DNA of 64,000 nt from JAJPJE01 sp963724985. Lineage in GTDB: Bacteria > Acidobacteriota > Terriglobia > Terriglobales > Acidobacteriaceae. The stretch spans positions 219,440 to 283,439 of the forward strand of contig CAVRWV010000008.1 in the NCBI GenBank assembly GCA_963724985.1, written 5' to 3'. Position numbers and translations under genes: made by a program. Below are positions 33,214 to 43,139 of the stretch, one piece after another (positions within the stretch are counted from its first letter, which is position 1; each line of letters opens with the position of its first letter). The notes beneath the pieces are model-generated. The model saw nothing but the letters and a program-made list of their open reading frames with translations. It did not search any database and was not told the origin of the DNA.

Positions 33214-34444
33214 AACGACTGTTGCCGCCCCGCTTTACAGCCTCCGCCTCCGCCGCTTTCGCTCCGATGCGATCTACCATCCCGGCGGTTAGGACGGCCG
33301 GCGCATTGACGGATACCTTGCGCACCGATTTCGAAAGTCTGCTATCAGAAATCGTAAACTCGAGGGGAGCCGGATCACTTTCCGTCGGGTACTCGCCCGT
33401 GCAGACAAATTCGCCCTCTGCGCCCTTCGCGATTGATTCATATTCGAGCTTGGCAGCGTGGCAGGGTGGATCGCAGTCGTCGTCCTTGATCGCGCAGCTG
33501 CTGGCGATAATAAAACCACCCTTCCGAATCTGCGAAAGCGCCGATTTCGCGTTGGACGAAACCTTGGCCTTGTTGCCGAGATCGGTCCGGCTATCACGGG
33601 ATAGTGAGTGCCACGAGCAGTGATGCGGTGTCAGCATTGAATCGTACGCGAGGATGTCGGGTTTATTTTTGTGCTTCTCCCAGAGTTTCTCCCAGATCAG
33701 CACTTCGGCATCGCCACCGGTGAGGAAGTTCTTCACCGTCTTGCGCTCCGACGTATCGGCGAGTTCGATGTTGAGAATAACGCTGGAGTGATTCTTGCCC
33801 AGTTCCTCTTCCTCCTCCTCATCTTCCGGGATCGGCAGCGGGGCGAGGAGACGGGCTTTGAACAATTGATTGTGGGTCCCGTTGACTCTATCGAAGACTT
33901 CATCGAGCTTAAGCAGAATGTTGCGGAGATCATCGGTCTTGCCGTCCTCGTCTTCGCCAAGGATGAGAATCCGGTCGCCTGCATCGATGCCCACGCACTG
34001 TTTATCGCGGGCAAGCTGCACGCGGCGCTTCGCTTCCTTCTGCAGGGCCTTGGCATCGTCGCACAGCGTATGGTCCTTCCCGGCACGGCGGAAAACGATC
34101 GGCGAGGACCAGATTTCGCCGATTAGGATTTTCTTTTCATTGTCTGGCCTTTTATCGTCCGTATAGTCTTTCGGCGCACCGAGATGAAAGTGTTTTTGGA
34201 CGCCGCGACAATGGTCCTGGTCGGGGTGACTTGTAAGAAACACATCAACATAAGGCCGTCCCTTGCTGTCGCGCTTGAGGCGATCGCGGACGTCCTTAGC
34301 TACATCGCGGGTATCGTCGTCGGGGTCATCGGCGGCAACGCGAATGTTGCAATCGATGAGGATGGTGCTTCCGGCCTTATCGCCGAGGCGAATCAGAGTC
34401 ATGTCTCCATTCGCCACGGGGAAAAAAGAAATTGTTGTCGACAT
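33206..34444 (-). CDS. MBL-fold metallohydrolase, first gene of the ubiquitin-like operon
   Basis: I start at ATG 34444, five bases after GGAG, which gives 412 residues. The N-terminal strand-loop (ISFFPVANGDMTLIRLG, STILIDCNIR) and the metal motif TSHPDQDHC (HxDxDH form) identify a metallo-beta-lactamase fold of the ComEC-like type. Later LTPHHCSWHSL and an acidic low-complexity loop (EDEEEEEELG) are visible. In this operon it occupies the position that a CD-NTase has in type II CBASS. It could hydrolyse a nucleotide or nucleic acid, or be the modified target or effector. Comparative studies of prokaryotic ubiquitin-like operons have noted MBL partners, as I recall; function is not established. 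Confidence 0.8.
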   Translation of the reverse strand: MSTTISFFPVANGDMTLIRLGDKAGSTILIDCNIRVAADDPDDDTRDVAKDVRDRLKRDSKGRPYVDVFLTSHPDQDHCRGVQKHFHLGAPKDYTDDKRPDNEKKILIGEIWSSPIVFRRAGKDHTLCDDAKALQKEAKRRVQLARDKQCVGIDAGDRILILGEDEDGKTDDLRNILLKLDEVFDRVNGTHNQLFKARLLAPLPIPEDEEEEEELGKNHSSVILNIELADTSERKTVKNFLTGGDAEVLIWEKLWEKHKNKPDILAYDSMLTPHHCSWHSLSRDSRTDLGNKAKVSSNAKSALSQIRKGGFIIASSCAIKDDDCDPPCHAAKLEYESIAKGAEGEFVCTGEYPTESDPAPLEFTISDSRLSKSVRKVSVNAPAVLTAGMVDRIGAKAAEAEAVKRGGNSRYA

Positions 34445-34523
34445 ACATTCTCCAGGAGCCGGTCGAGTGTACGGATTTTGCCGGCACCGCACTACTCAGG
34501 TTACAATACGTATAGATTTTATA

Positions 34524-34544
34524 TCCATCTAATATTTAGATGGA
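34524..34544. promoter_or_regulatory. Palindromic operator between MBL operon and WYL regulator
   Basis: TCCATCTAA (34524-34532), a three-base spacer TAT, and TTAGATGGA (34536-34544) form a perfect 9-bp-arm inverted repeat in the 136-base divergent intergenic region. BrxR/CapW-type WYL regulators bind such a site and repress both directions, which fits the neighbouring regulator gene. Confidence 0.7.
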
Positions 34545-34580
34545 AGCGTTCAATTTTTGTGGTCGAGGAGGCGAACAATC

Positions 34581-35462
34581 TTGGAGGTTGAGCAGATATG
34601 GCCGGTGCGGTGGAGCCAGCAGCGACGCTTGGAGTTTATCGAGTTTCGATTGTTCTGGGAGGGGAGGGTCAACCGGTCGGATCTAATGAATTTCTTCGGA
34701 ATATCGATGCCGCAAGCATCCCTCGACTTCGCAAAATACCGAGAGCTTGCGCCGGCGAACGCCGTATACGACAGCACCGAAAAGACTTATCTTGCAGGAA
34801 GCGCGTTCTCCCCAGTTCTGATCCAAAATTCTGCGGAAGCCTACCTGAACAGCATTCTCGCTGTGGAGTCGGGCCACATTGAACAGAAGTCTACTTTCTT
34901 CGGCTGGCGTCCTCCCTCTGCTATTGTGGAGGGCCCCGGCAGATCGGTAGATACTTTCACCTTGCGAACAATGCTTCATGCGATCCGGGAGCGCCGCACA
35001 GTCGAAATCAATTACCAATCCATGAGCGCGGCAACTGCCACTGCTCGGAAGATCTCCCCTCATGCGATTGCATTCGATGGCTTTCGCTGGCACGCAAGGG
35101 CATTCTGCCATCAGCATCGCGATTATCGGGATTTCGTTCTCGCACGGATTCTTGGAGTAGCTACAGAGGATGTTTTTGAGACCGGTCCGGAAGCGGACCT
35201 CGACTGGAATACGTATATTGAAGCTATCATCGTACCCGCACCGCGGCTCTCAGACTCTCAACGCAGAGCTATCGAACTGGATTACGGAATGCAGAATGGA
35301 CAGCTTGTACTTCAGGTCCGCGAGGCGCTGCTCTTCTATTATTTGAGACACCTAGGCCTTTTGGATCAGCCTGAGAAGCCGGCATCGACAGAACAAATCG
35401 TGCTGGCAAACAGGGCGAGGCTGGAGCCTTTTTTCAGAAAGCACGGAATCGAGTCACACTGA
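34581..35462 (+). CDS. BrxR/CapW-type WYL-domain transcriptional regulator
   Basis: TTG 34581 is chosen because GAGGAGG lies nine bases upstream; the product has 293 residues. The N-terminal winged helix (RWSQQRRLEFIEFRLFWEG, RVNRSDLMNFFGISMPQASLD) is diagnostic of the BrxR/CapW group. The middle WYL domain contains SPHAIAFDGFRWHARAFCH and YRDFVLARI, and a WCX-like C-terminal extension ends near PFFRKHG. Members control BREX and CBASS operons and respond to a nucleic-acid or nucleotide signal of infection. Here it faces the MBL-E2-E1-JAB operon across a palindromic operator and is followed after 17 bases by a membrane-protein gene. Confidence 0.88.
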   Translation: MEVEQIWPVRWSQQRRLEFIEFRLFWEGRVNRSDLMNFFGISMPQASLDFAKYRELAPANAVYDSTEKTYLAGSAFSPVLIQNSAEAYLNSILAVESGHIEQKSTFFGWRPPSAIVEGPGRSVDTFTLRTMLHAIRERRTVEINYQSMSAATATARKISPHAIAFDGFRWHARAFCHQHRDYRDFVLARILGVATEDVFETGPEADLDWNTYIEAIIVPAPRLSDSQRRAIELDYGMQNGQLVLQVREALLFYYLRHLGLLDQPEKPASTEQIVLANRARLEPFFRKHGIESH

Positions 35463-35479
35463 TTAGAAAAAACACTGGT

Positions 35480-36157
35480 ATGGGCAAATCTCTGAAGGAA
35501 AAAAACCAGCCTCAATTGATCGCCTTCGTGCTGGTCAACGCCGTCGGCCTGGGGATCGTACTCCAGGGCCTGAAGCAGGTGTTCTTTCTCCTGGACAGCC
35601 TGACGAAGGGTAATATCGCTGTGCTTGGGAGGCTTATCGTCATCCCGGCCGCACTCGCACTCATTATTGGTGTCTTGAGTTGGGCAGTTCCGAGAGGATG
35701 GAAAGAGATCTTGATCTTCTGGCGGCGCGACAAGAATTGTCTGCCTTCGAGCCGCGCTTTCACGGCAATCAGTTTTAGCGATCCGCGCATCAATTCCCGG
35801 CGCCTATCGGAGAAATACGGACCGCTGCCATCGGATCCGGCTCAGCAAACCGTGCTCTGGTATAGCTTGTACAGAAAGAACGCCGAAGAAGCAGCCGTGC
35901 AGGACGCCCACGGCGCTTATCTCCGGTATCGGGAGATCACTGCTCTCGCGATAAGCGTCATGGCCGTTTTTCTGGTCGCTTCAGTCTGGGTTCATCCCGA
36001 TATCCGAACGCTGCTGGTCGGAATACTCCTCGTCGCCGGCGAGTACCTTCTTGTGCTGGTTGCGGCAAGAAATGCTGCGTCTCATTTCGTGGCCAATGTT
36101 CTCGCTATAGAAAGCGCAGATGAGGCTGTCATTTCGATATCGACGCTGCCAAGATAA
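35480..36157 (+). CDS. Four-helix membrane protein, candidate defence effector
   Basis: The 225-residue product has two N-terminal transmembrane segments (around residues 14-42 and 53-76), a soluble stretch of about 70 residues (ISFSDPRINSRRLSEKYGPLP), and two more segments (around 150-170 and 175-200). The frame starts at ATG 35480, 17 bases after the regulator stop, so the two genes are probably co-transcribed. I do not recognise the family. Membrane proteins beside defence regulators are often pore-forming effectors, so that is a reasonable but unproven hypothesis. Confidence 0.65.
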   Translation: MGKSLKEKNQPQLIAFVLVNAVGLGIVLQGLKQVFFLLDSLTKGNIAVLGRLIVIPAALALIIGVLSWAVPRGWKEILIFWRRDKNCLPSSRAFTAISFSDPRINSRRLSEKYGPLPSDPAQQTVLWYSLYRKNAEEAAVQDAHGAYLRYREITALAISVMAVFLVASVWVHPDIRTLLVGILLVAGEYLLVLVAARNAASHFVANVLAIESADEAVISISTLPR

Positions 36158-36169
36158 CGCTAGGTGCGA

Positions 36170-36300
36170 TTATGTCAGTTCGTTAGGTGCCTTGAGCTCG
36201 CTGGCAATCGCCGCAAACTGGTCCAACGCCGCCTGCAAATCCTCGGCGATCTCCGCCGCGATCACATCCGGATCGGGTACTTCTGTTGATAGTTACTTTG
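36170..36300 (-). pseudogene. C-terminal fragment of type I restriction HsdM
   Basis: On the minus strand the frame VPDPDVIAAEIAEDLQ, AALDQFAAIASELK, ending APNELT and a TAA at 36170-36172, matches the conserved tail of type I modification subunits. An upstream stop near 36300 ends it. It is the leftover of a deleted hsdM gene. Confidence 0.55.
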
Positions 36301-37006
36301 TGTTGCACCTCATTCTTTGGGAGAATTGAGGCAGAGGCAAACAACAACTCGGCAAATAAAGGTGCGGGAGCTAGCGCAAAATCAGATAGTCAGAATTTCC
36401 TTCGTGATCCGTTGCTCTTGCTGTTTGCTGCTCCGCAACCCCAAACTTGTAATGTAACAACTACAGCTCCTGCTTCCTTTGAAGTAGCGAGCCTGCTTCT
36501 TCTCCACGTCTCTCTTCTTAGAATATCCCAAGACAGAGGTCAGGGCCGATGACGGCAAAGCGATTTCGCCAGAACGCAAAACTCAATACCGACAGTCTTG
36601 CTGGACCCCGGCTCGAAGCCCGAATGCTCGGCAGCGTCGGCGCGACGAACTCAAACCAGGTAGCGTCAGCGATTTGCATTTCACACTACGCACCGCACCC
36701 GCCCAGAATGTCCCGAACTAGGTGGGCGATATCGCGATTCTTGTTTTGAAGTTGGCGACGAACTGATTTGGCCGGTACATTTAGGCGCACACCGCAGGAT
36801 GGATGTGCCCGCCCCATGCCACACCCGGGGGAGAGAACACTTTCCAGACTCTCGCCAGATACGACTTTGAAGGAAACCGCCGAAAAAAAGGTGTGGCCGC
36901 AGAATTGCGTGGGCTAGCAGTGACGATAACGAACGGCTAATGGAATGTCAGTTGCATAGCGTTGGTCCAGTTACCCGTCGAAAACGGAAGTTTCAGGCGA
37001 AGCTCG
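36301..37006. other. Gene-free stretch, no recognisable content
   Basis: Only short frames occur here (for example minus-strand 36382-36579, 65 codons). None shows a domain, ribosome site or coding-like continuity. I see no repeat or terminator. It separates two decayed restriction loci and probably contains degraded sequence. Confidence 0.4.
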
Positions 37007-40000
37007 TCAGTTCTGGTGATGCTTACCTGCGCACGTGTATAGAGTAGGGTTCTCGCCACTCAGGAGAAATCTCTCGCGTGGCACATTTAGTTTGCCGCGA
37101 AGTCGCCTGTGGGCTGGTTTGAATTCGGCCACATCCTCAGGTACTGCCTGATCCTCGACGACGCGCTTCAACAGGGAAGCAAATTTCTTTGCAGTGAAAT
37201 TCGTTCCTTCCAAGCAGTACAGAGCCGCTTTGATGCGCAGATCCTGCCACAAGGCTACCGACCACTTTTCGATCGAGATGGGACCGCCAGCCGCGCAATG
37301 TTCGAGATAAAACTCGGCTTTCTCGCGCAGCCAGTTGTGGCACGCCTCTTCAAACCGGTTCTCGTAGTCGAATTCCGTCCACCGCCGCTTGAAAAGCGAG
37401 TGGTCGATAGCCGCGATGTCGGGATTCGATCTGATTTCTTCGAGGAACTGCTCAACCATAACTGCCGCCGGGCGGGATCCCAATCGCTTGGCGGGCCGGA
37501 ATTGATCAAAGCAAGTTCAAACGGGCGGTGACCTGGGGCGAGCTCCCAAATAGCATTGAGCGAGAAAACACCAGTGCCTATAGCAGGGTGATGGGAAGGA
37601 ATCAGGCCGCACGCAGCATACACCATCCAATCGATTTCTTCCTGCAAACTCACCATTTCTCCGATCAACCGCGAGTGCTGGTGTTTTGCTCGCTGTTTGT
37701 TCTCTATGAGCTCATCAACCGATTCGAACGGGGCGGATATGAGAGGATGCGGCGTGGTGTACCCATTGAGACTTCGGTACCAGCCATCGTAAGCCTCGCC
37801 GGATTTGCTGAAGAGCAGACTGGGCGCTAAGGGATGTGAGAAGCTTCCCGCGTTGGCCGCAAGCTTCGCTGAGGTTCTGCAAGGTGTTTTTGGATTAGAG
37901 TCTCTTCCCAAATATCTTTGGGGACGACATAGTCGCCCAGAATATTCCCCGAGAACTCGAATCGATCATGTTCTCCTTGTTTCCCAAGGTCCCTTGTTGA
38001 AGCAGACTTGCTTGAGCCAGAACCCGGCTGTGCTGCTGTTAAGGCAGGCTGTCATCGCATAAAGCGCTTGCTCCGATACGGAGTGCTTCAAGGCTATTGC
38101 CTGCGCTTTTTCCTTGAAGGCGATGCCGTGATCGCAAATACACGCGTGGTTATACATGGCAATTTGCGGGAAGATCACGTTGACATCAATATTCAGCTTA
38201 GCGCGAGCGAGCCTTCGGTATTCGAACCATTTGAGATTGGTGTTCTTCTTCGGCGTCGTGCTTGAGATGATCAGGTTTTCCAAATGCTCCCGAAATGGTG
38301 TGAGGTGATCCGCCATTCTTTCGTGGAGAGGCTCGGGAAGCGGTGCCAGCTTTTCATCGTAAGGAAAGATGATCGCTGCGCTCGGCGTTACCTGCCAGTC
38401 CCGAACGTCTTCTCCCGTGCAATACAGCCGAATGTACTCTTGCGGTATTCCGCTTCGACGTGCGACATGCAGGGAAGGACATATACATCATCGGCACCCG
38501 TTATTAACTGCGCACCGATCGGTTCGGCACATTTCGTTTCGAGTTTCAGCCTTCAATGGTGGACAGGCGCTCGACGAGGCTTTTTGCAGCAGCGGACAAA
38601 ATCCACGGGTGGACCGTCATCTCGGAAGTGGCCGAGCGGTAACTGAGATCCATTCGTCGGAGTACCCGACACGGTCGTGATGGTCCCTCAAGGAGGCCCA
38701 AAGAGGGCTGTCCTGCGGAGGCGTGCGCAGATCCCCCTTTGTCGTCGCGGCGACTGTGATCATGTGTGTCTCTGGAGGCTGTTCTGCTCGGCCAAAAATG
38801 ATGCAAGTAGGCGTCCCATGCCCAGGAAAAGAAAGGCCGCTGCAGTCGACTATTTCGTCGATGGCAACCGTCGGGAGAAACTCTCGACCAATTTCTTCCC
38901 GAATTCACGCTTCGCGAATGCGTTCGATACGATGAAACCCAACTTCCCCTTGGGGCGCAGTGAGCCAAATGCACGCTCAAAAATCGCACGAGGAGATCGA
39001 AGCTTGATGGCGGTCATCCAGCGCTCCATGTAAGCGTGGCGTGCGAGTTCGTTCTTAGCGGTTACAAAAGGCGGATTTCCCAAGATGACGTCGAAGCCAG
39101 GTTGGGGGACTGCCTCGCCGCTCAAGACATTGCCGGATCTATCCCGCCAAACCTGGGGAATTCCAACTCCCAGTGGAAGAATCAAAACTCCGAAGCGACT
39201 TTCTCTGCTGCATGAAGCCATGCTGGCAACTGCTTCGGTGGCGGCTCGCCCATTGCGTCAAGCCAAGAATGAAATCCCTCTCCGATATCGACATCGAACA
39301 GCGGAGCAAGATGAGCATCGTAGGACAAGCGGAACCGGCGGAGATGTTCCCGTGCGACTTTGAGGTGCTCTTCCTTCTCGCTTACGTCTTTGAGAGTCTT
39401 CGAAAAAGTCTCGTTGATGTATCGGATAAAGCCGACGGCAACTCCCATTTGCTGCACGAGCTTGTACGCGAAAAGATTGTGGTGGAACTCGTCGGAGCAA
39501 GCACCCAAAAGGCTATCGCCGCACCGGAGGTGATGATTGAGGAAGCTCAAGGGCACGCCCTTACCGGCGCTTGCTATCCACAGCGAGAGCTTTGCAAGTT
39601 CCACTGCAAGCGGGTTCACATCAAGACCGTAGACGCATCGCTCGGCAACTCGCGCGCGGATGAGTTCGATCGTAGAGTCGAGCGGGAGTGCAAGCGTGTG
39701 CTTCTCGTTCGATTTCTTCTTTTTGGCAGACTCTAGGCCGGTTCGCACCCTCCCCAACTGGCCCCGACATACTGGGCCATGTATTCAACTGCGAACACGA
39801 GAAAGTGTCCGCTGCCCATCGCGGGATCGAGAATCCTCTGCGAGAACACCTGATCGATGATCCGAACAGGATCGCCCTCGCATGCGGTTTCGATATCGTC
39901 GAGCAGCGGCTTAAGGACCTTCGTCCCGATAAACTCGACGACAATATGCGGCGTGTAATAGCTACCCGTAGCTTTCCTGTCCGATTGGTCAGCCACGAGC

Positions 40001-41250
40001 TTGTAGTCGCCGGCAGCAACGAGCCGCTCAATTCGCTTGTCACCGAGAAGTTTTATCGCTCCTGCTTTAATGTCGGCGTCAGAAACCGGTTCCAGACGCC
40101 ACTCAAGCAAACCCTCATAGATCGTCCCGAGTTCTCGAACGCGAAGCGTCGAGTAATCGACACGGACTGGGACGGTGTGCCCATCCTTATTTTCCTGATA
40201 TACCCTAAGCAGCCTGTCGATGGCATTCGCCATGGACTGATTCGGGACCGTTACGCTTTCAAGAAGTGCTCGCGCCGGCGCGAAGTAATCGACGCTTTCG
40301 TTCGCGGCAGGGCTTGAAGTGGGCGGCTTACCTTCGAACAGGTGGCCATTGTATTCATCCGCGATCGCTTCAAAAATGTCATGCAGTTCGTGCCAGAAAC
40401 TCTTACCATCCCAGTGACCGCCGCCAATCGAGTTCCCGTTTTTCTTAATGACCCGCTCTGCAATTTCTTCCGAGAGCGTCCGGTTCGACAGCAGGCCGTC
40501 CGCTTCCGCTTTCAGGATGAACAATAGCCTAAAGAGCTGGATGAGCGCCGCCTCATACGCCAGAACAGGCGAGATTTTGGGGTTGGCATTCATTAGGCCA
40601 GAGCCGATGAGTTCAACAGCGCCAAACGCCTGCCGACGAAGCTCGGCGGTAATCGCAGCCGCTTGGCGGGTCGCCTCGTCGTAAATATGGTCCAGCCGCC
40701 CGCCGCGACGAAGCGCCTCCCTGCTGAAGAAGTAGATTAACTGTCGAAAAGCTACCCGTTCTTGTTCTTTGAAGAGCGTTTCCTGGTCGGGAAGCTCGAT
40801 CTCAAGGTAATCGTGTCGCAACGGGTCAGAATCACTGCAGTAGAGGCGCCACGTGTGCCCATTTGTGAGAACGCCCCAGCGCGGACCTCCGCTGCGGCGG
40901 GCATTTCCTAAATAGAATTCGATCTGGAAAATGCGGTCGGACAGATCCGATTTCTTTGGTTTTTCGCCGAATTCTTTGCCCCACCGCTCCGCTTCCACAA
41001 CAGCGCAACTGCTCCGGAGCGCTTCAATTTCGCTCCCGTCCGTAATTAGTCGCTGGGCCTCCTCAAATCGTTCCTGATCCTCGTAGAGGGCATAATCGAG
41101 TTCTTTGCCGAAGTGCTGGACGGCTGGGCTCCAGTGGAGCCCAAGAATCTCAAGTGTCGGATTCAGGAGAAGATCGCGGACGGCTTGTTCGTTGCTGCCC
41201 TTGGAATTAGGCTTGTTCTTGATGAGAATCGGACGAACTCTGTCGAACAA
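37007..41250 (-). pseudogene. Type IIG restriction-methylase (Eco57I/PglX-like), broken into at least six pieces
   Basis: The N-terminal 505 residues are one frame (41250-39733): a PD-(D/E)xK-like region (LDYALYEDQE, then VVEAERWG, where the family usually has ExK), a helical linker (FFSREALRRGG) and methylase motif I, DPAMGSGHFLVFAV. The rest lies in changing frames. CVYGLDVNPLAVELAKLSLW is at 39757-39182 and motif IV ILGNPPFV at 39221-38850. TaqI-like specificity-region fragments follow at 38989-38546, 38316-37966 and 37911-37255. The C-terminus ENRFEEACHNWL to NVPRERFLLSGE is at 37483-37007. Together they span about 1,400 codons, the usual length. Junctions lie near 39745 and 39200 with more below 38900. 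The gene is inactive if the frameshifts are real. Confidence 0.75.
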
Positions 41251-41696
41251 TACTTCGATTTCGGCGGCGCGGGAGTCCTGTTCCGCAGCCGTCCAGTCTT
41301 CCCGCTTGGGAAGCTGGGTCGCAGGTAATGCGCTGAGATGAGTTGCCCCCGCGCGCAGAAATCTATATCCGACCCGTTTCCCATATGTTGTAACCGGTTG
41401 TGTGTAGCAGGGTATAACGAACGGAGATAATAGCGAAACGGATTCCGGTCAATCTACGCCATTACAACGTCTGCGATCGCGACTGGAGCTAGGAGTCATA
41501 CTACGTGGAACCGCGGCTGCGCAATTGGATCGAATTCTTAGGTTCGTGCTAAGAATGGCCGCGCCTTTCAGCGTCTGACAAAAAGGGGGTAGAAACAACC
41601 ACTAGATTGCATTCGTGCACCACTTCACCACAATCTGTCTCTAATGTATTGCGCGAGTTGCCGGTATCCACAGCGCGTGATAGTCCCGTCTAACGG
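41251..41696. other. Intergenic region between restriction and Pycsar remnants
   Basis: Apart from the promoter-proximal bases of the minus-strand restriction gene, no gene, repeat or clear terminator can be seen. Confidence 0.4.
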
Positions 41697-42384
41697 TCAG
41701 TTCGGAACGTGCCAATACCATGAGGAACGGTAAACTGCCTTTCCTCGCCAACTGCGCTGTTCCCACATATCCGTTCCATTGCTAAATTTCACCGAATCAT
41801 TCATGTTGTTGTAGATCGTCTCGCTTATGAATGTCGCGGAGGGATGCTCGCTGATGCTGCTTAGTTTCGCCGCGTAATTTGTGGCCTCGCCCACCCACAC
41901 GAGGTCATTGGCGCCGCGAATGCCCGTCCTGGCTACCAATAGCTCACTTTTTTATCAATGCCGACCACCTGTTTTAGCTGGAAGTCGCTGTCGTACTGCT
42001 TCTTAATAGCCGGATTGATAATTTCAAGGACCGCGGCTTTAATCTTCATACCGCAGCGGACCGCCGAAGTGTTTTTCGCAATCCCGATAAATACAGCCAT
42101 TACGCGATCGCCATCATATGCCGTTATCACACCTTCTTCCGACCTGATGATGCGAGAGGCGCACAACAGATAGTTTGTAAACTTCCGCTGCGAACGTCGC
42201 GGCCTTCGAGTCGACCATATTGGTGGAGCCGTCGATGTCCGCGTACAGCATTCCCGGTTAGCTTCACGCCGTCATTGTCAGGCTTCAAATCCGGCGTATC
42301 CGGAACAACTTGACCGTCGCGAATCAACCACTGCGAGCGGAAAGTCTTCGCCACCTCCGACTTCAGGTCATCGGATAATCCCAT
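41697..42384 (-). pseudogene. pycC: Second Pycsar pyrimidine cyclase copy (PycC), frameshifted
   Basis: Three successive frames rebuild a class III-type cyclase. The start is MGLSDDLKSEVAKTFRSQW with VVPDTPDLKPDNDGVKL (42384-about 42250), then a damaged segment near 42165-42250. The core ASRIIRSEEGVITAYDGDRV, MAVFIGIAKNTSAVRC (42166-41938) follows, and then the C-terminus TGIRGANDLVWVGEATNYAAKL to YRSSWYWHV (to 41697). The TAYDGD metal motif and RGANDLVWVG segment are those of PycC uridylate/cytidylate cyclases. At least three frame changes are needed. It lies 29 bases downstream of a more intact paralogue. Confidence 0.75.
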
Positions 42385-42412
42385 TTCGTTTGTCTCGGCT
42401 GAGGAAAGACGT

Positions 42413-43112
42413 TTATGAAATCGACCACCACCAGTTTGACTGATAAATGATTCTGTTGTCGAAGGTGTTCCATCGCACTGCTTCCCACATTTTCCGGCCG
42501 TCTTTTGCGACTTTCACGTCCTCAATCATGGCGTCGTAGACTTCTTTCGTGATGTAGGTTTGGTACGAATCGGAAAGCGCAGCCAGTTTGGCAGCATAAT
42601 TGGCCGCCCTGCCGACCCACACCAGATCGTTAGCGCCTCTTACCCCTGTCTTGGCGACGAACAGCGGACTGGTGTCGACGCCGACGACATGCTTCAAGGC
42701 ATACACGCTCTCCTTGTAGACCGCATTGTGTGCCGGGTTAACAATGGACGAAACGGCATAGTTTATTTTCAGCGCCGAGCGAACGGCGCGCGTGTTCTTG
42801 AGGTCACCGATAGAACCAGCCATCACTCTTGTCGCCGTCGTATGCAGTTATCTCTCCGTCCTCACTGCGTATAATCTTGGCGGCGCAATGAAGGAACGTC
42901 TTGTAGATTTCGGCCGCGACGAATGCCACCTGACTGTCGACCAGATTGGTTGAATCCGCCAGATCCGCATACAGTACAGTCGCATCAAGCTTGACAGCAT
43001 CATTGTCTAAACCGACGCTGTCGTCCTCCGGCACGACCGTTCCGTGACGTTCTTCCCACTTGGAGCGAAAAACATCAGCTACTTCGCTCTCCAAATCAGC
43101 TTTTAGTCCCAC
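42413..43112 (-). pseudogene. pycC: First Pycsar pyrimidine cyclase copy (PycC), one frameshift
   Basis: The N-terminal piece (43112-about 42825) reads MGLKADLESEVADVFRSKW, LYADLADSTNLVDSQ with the first metal Asp, and ITAYDGDK with the second. One extra base near 42825 then shifts the frame. The remainder (42826-42413) continues as MAGSIGDLKNTRAVRSALKI, VGVDTSPLFVAKTGVRGAND, LVWVGRAANYAAKL and ends YQSNWWWSIS. Removing that base gives a normal PycC of about 230 residues. PycC makes cCMP or cUMP on phage infection. This is the least damaged cyclase copy. Confidence 0.82.
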
Positions 43113-43139
43113 GGAAGCCTTCCTCTCACCGGTTTGGCC

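Noticed and set aside
30928..34444. Type II CBASS
   Set aside because: No CD-NTase gene is present; the first gene is an MBL-fold protein instead.
41697..43112. Ordinary adenylate/guanylate cyclases
   Set aside because: Motifs (LYADLADST, TAYDGD, RGANDLVWVG) and the adjacent cNMP-binding TIR-like effector match Pycsar.
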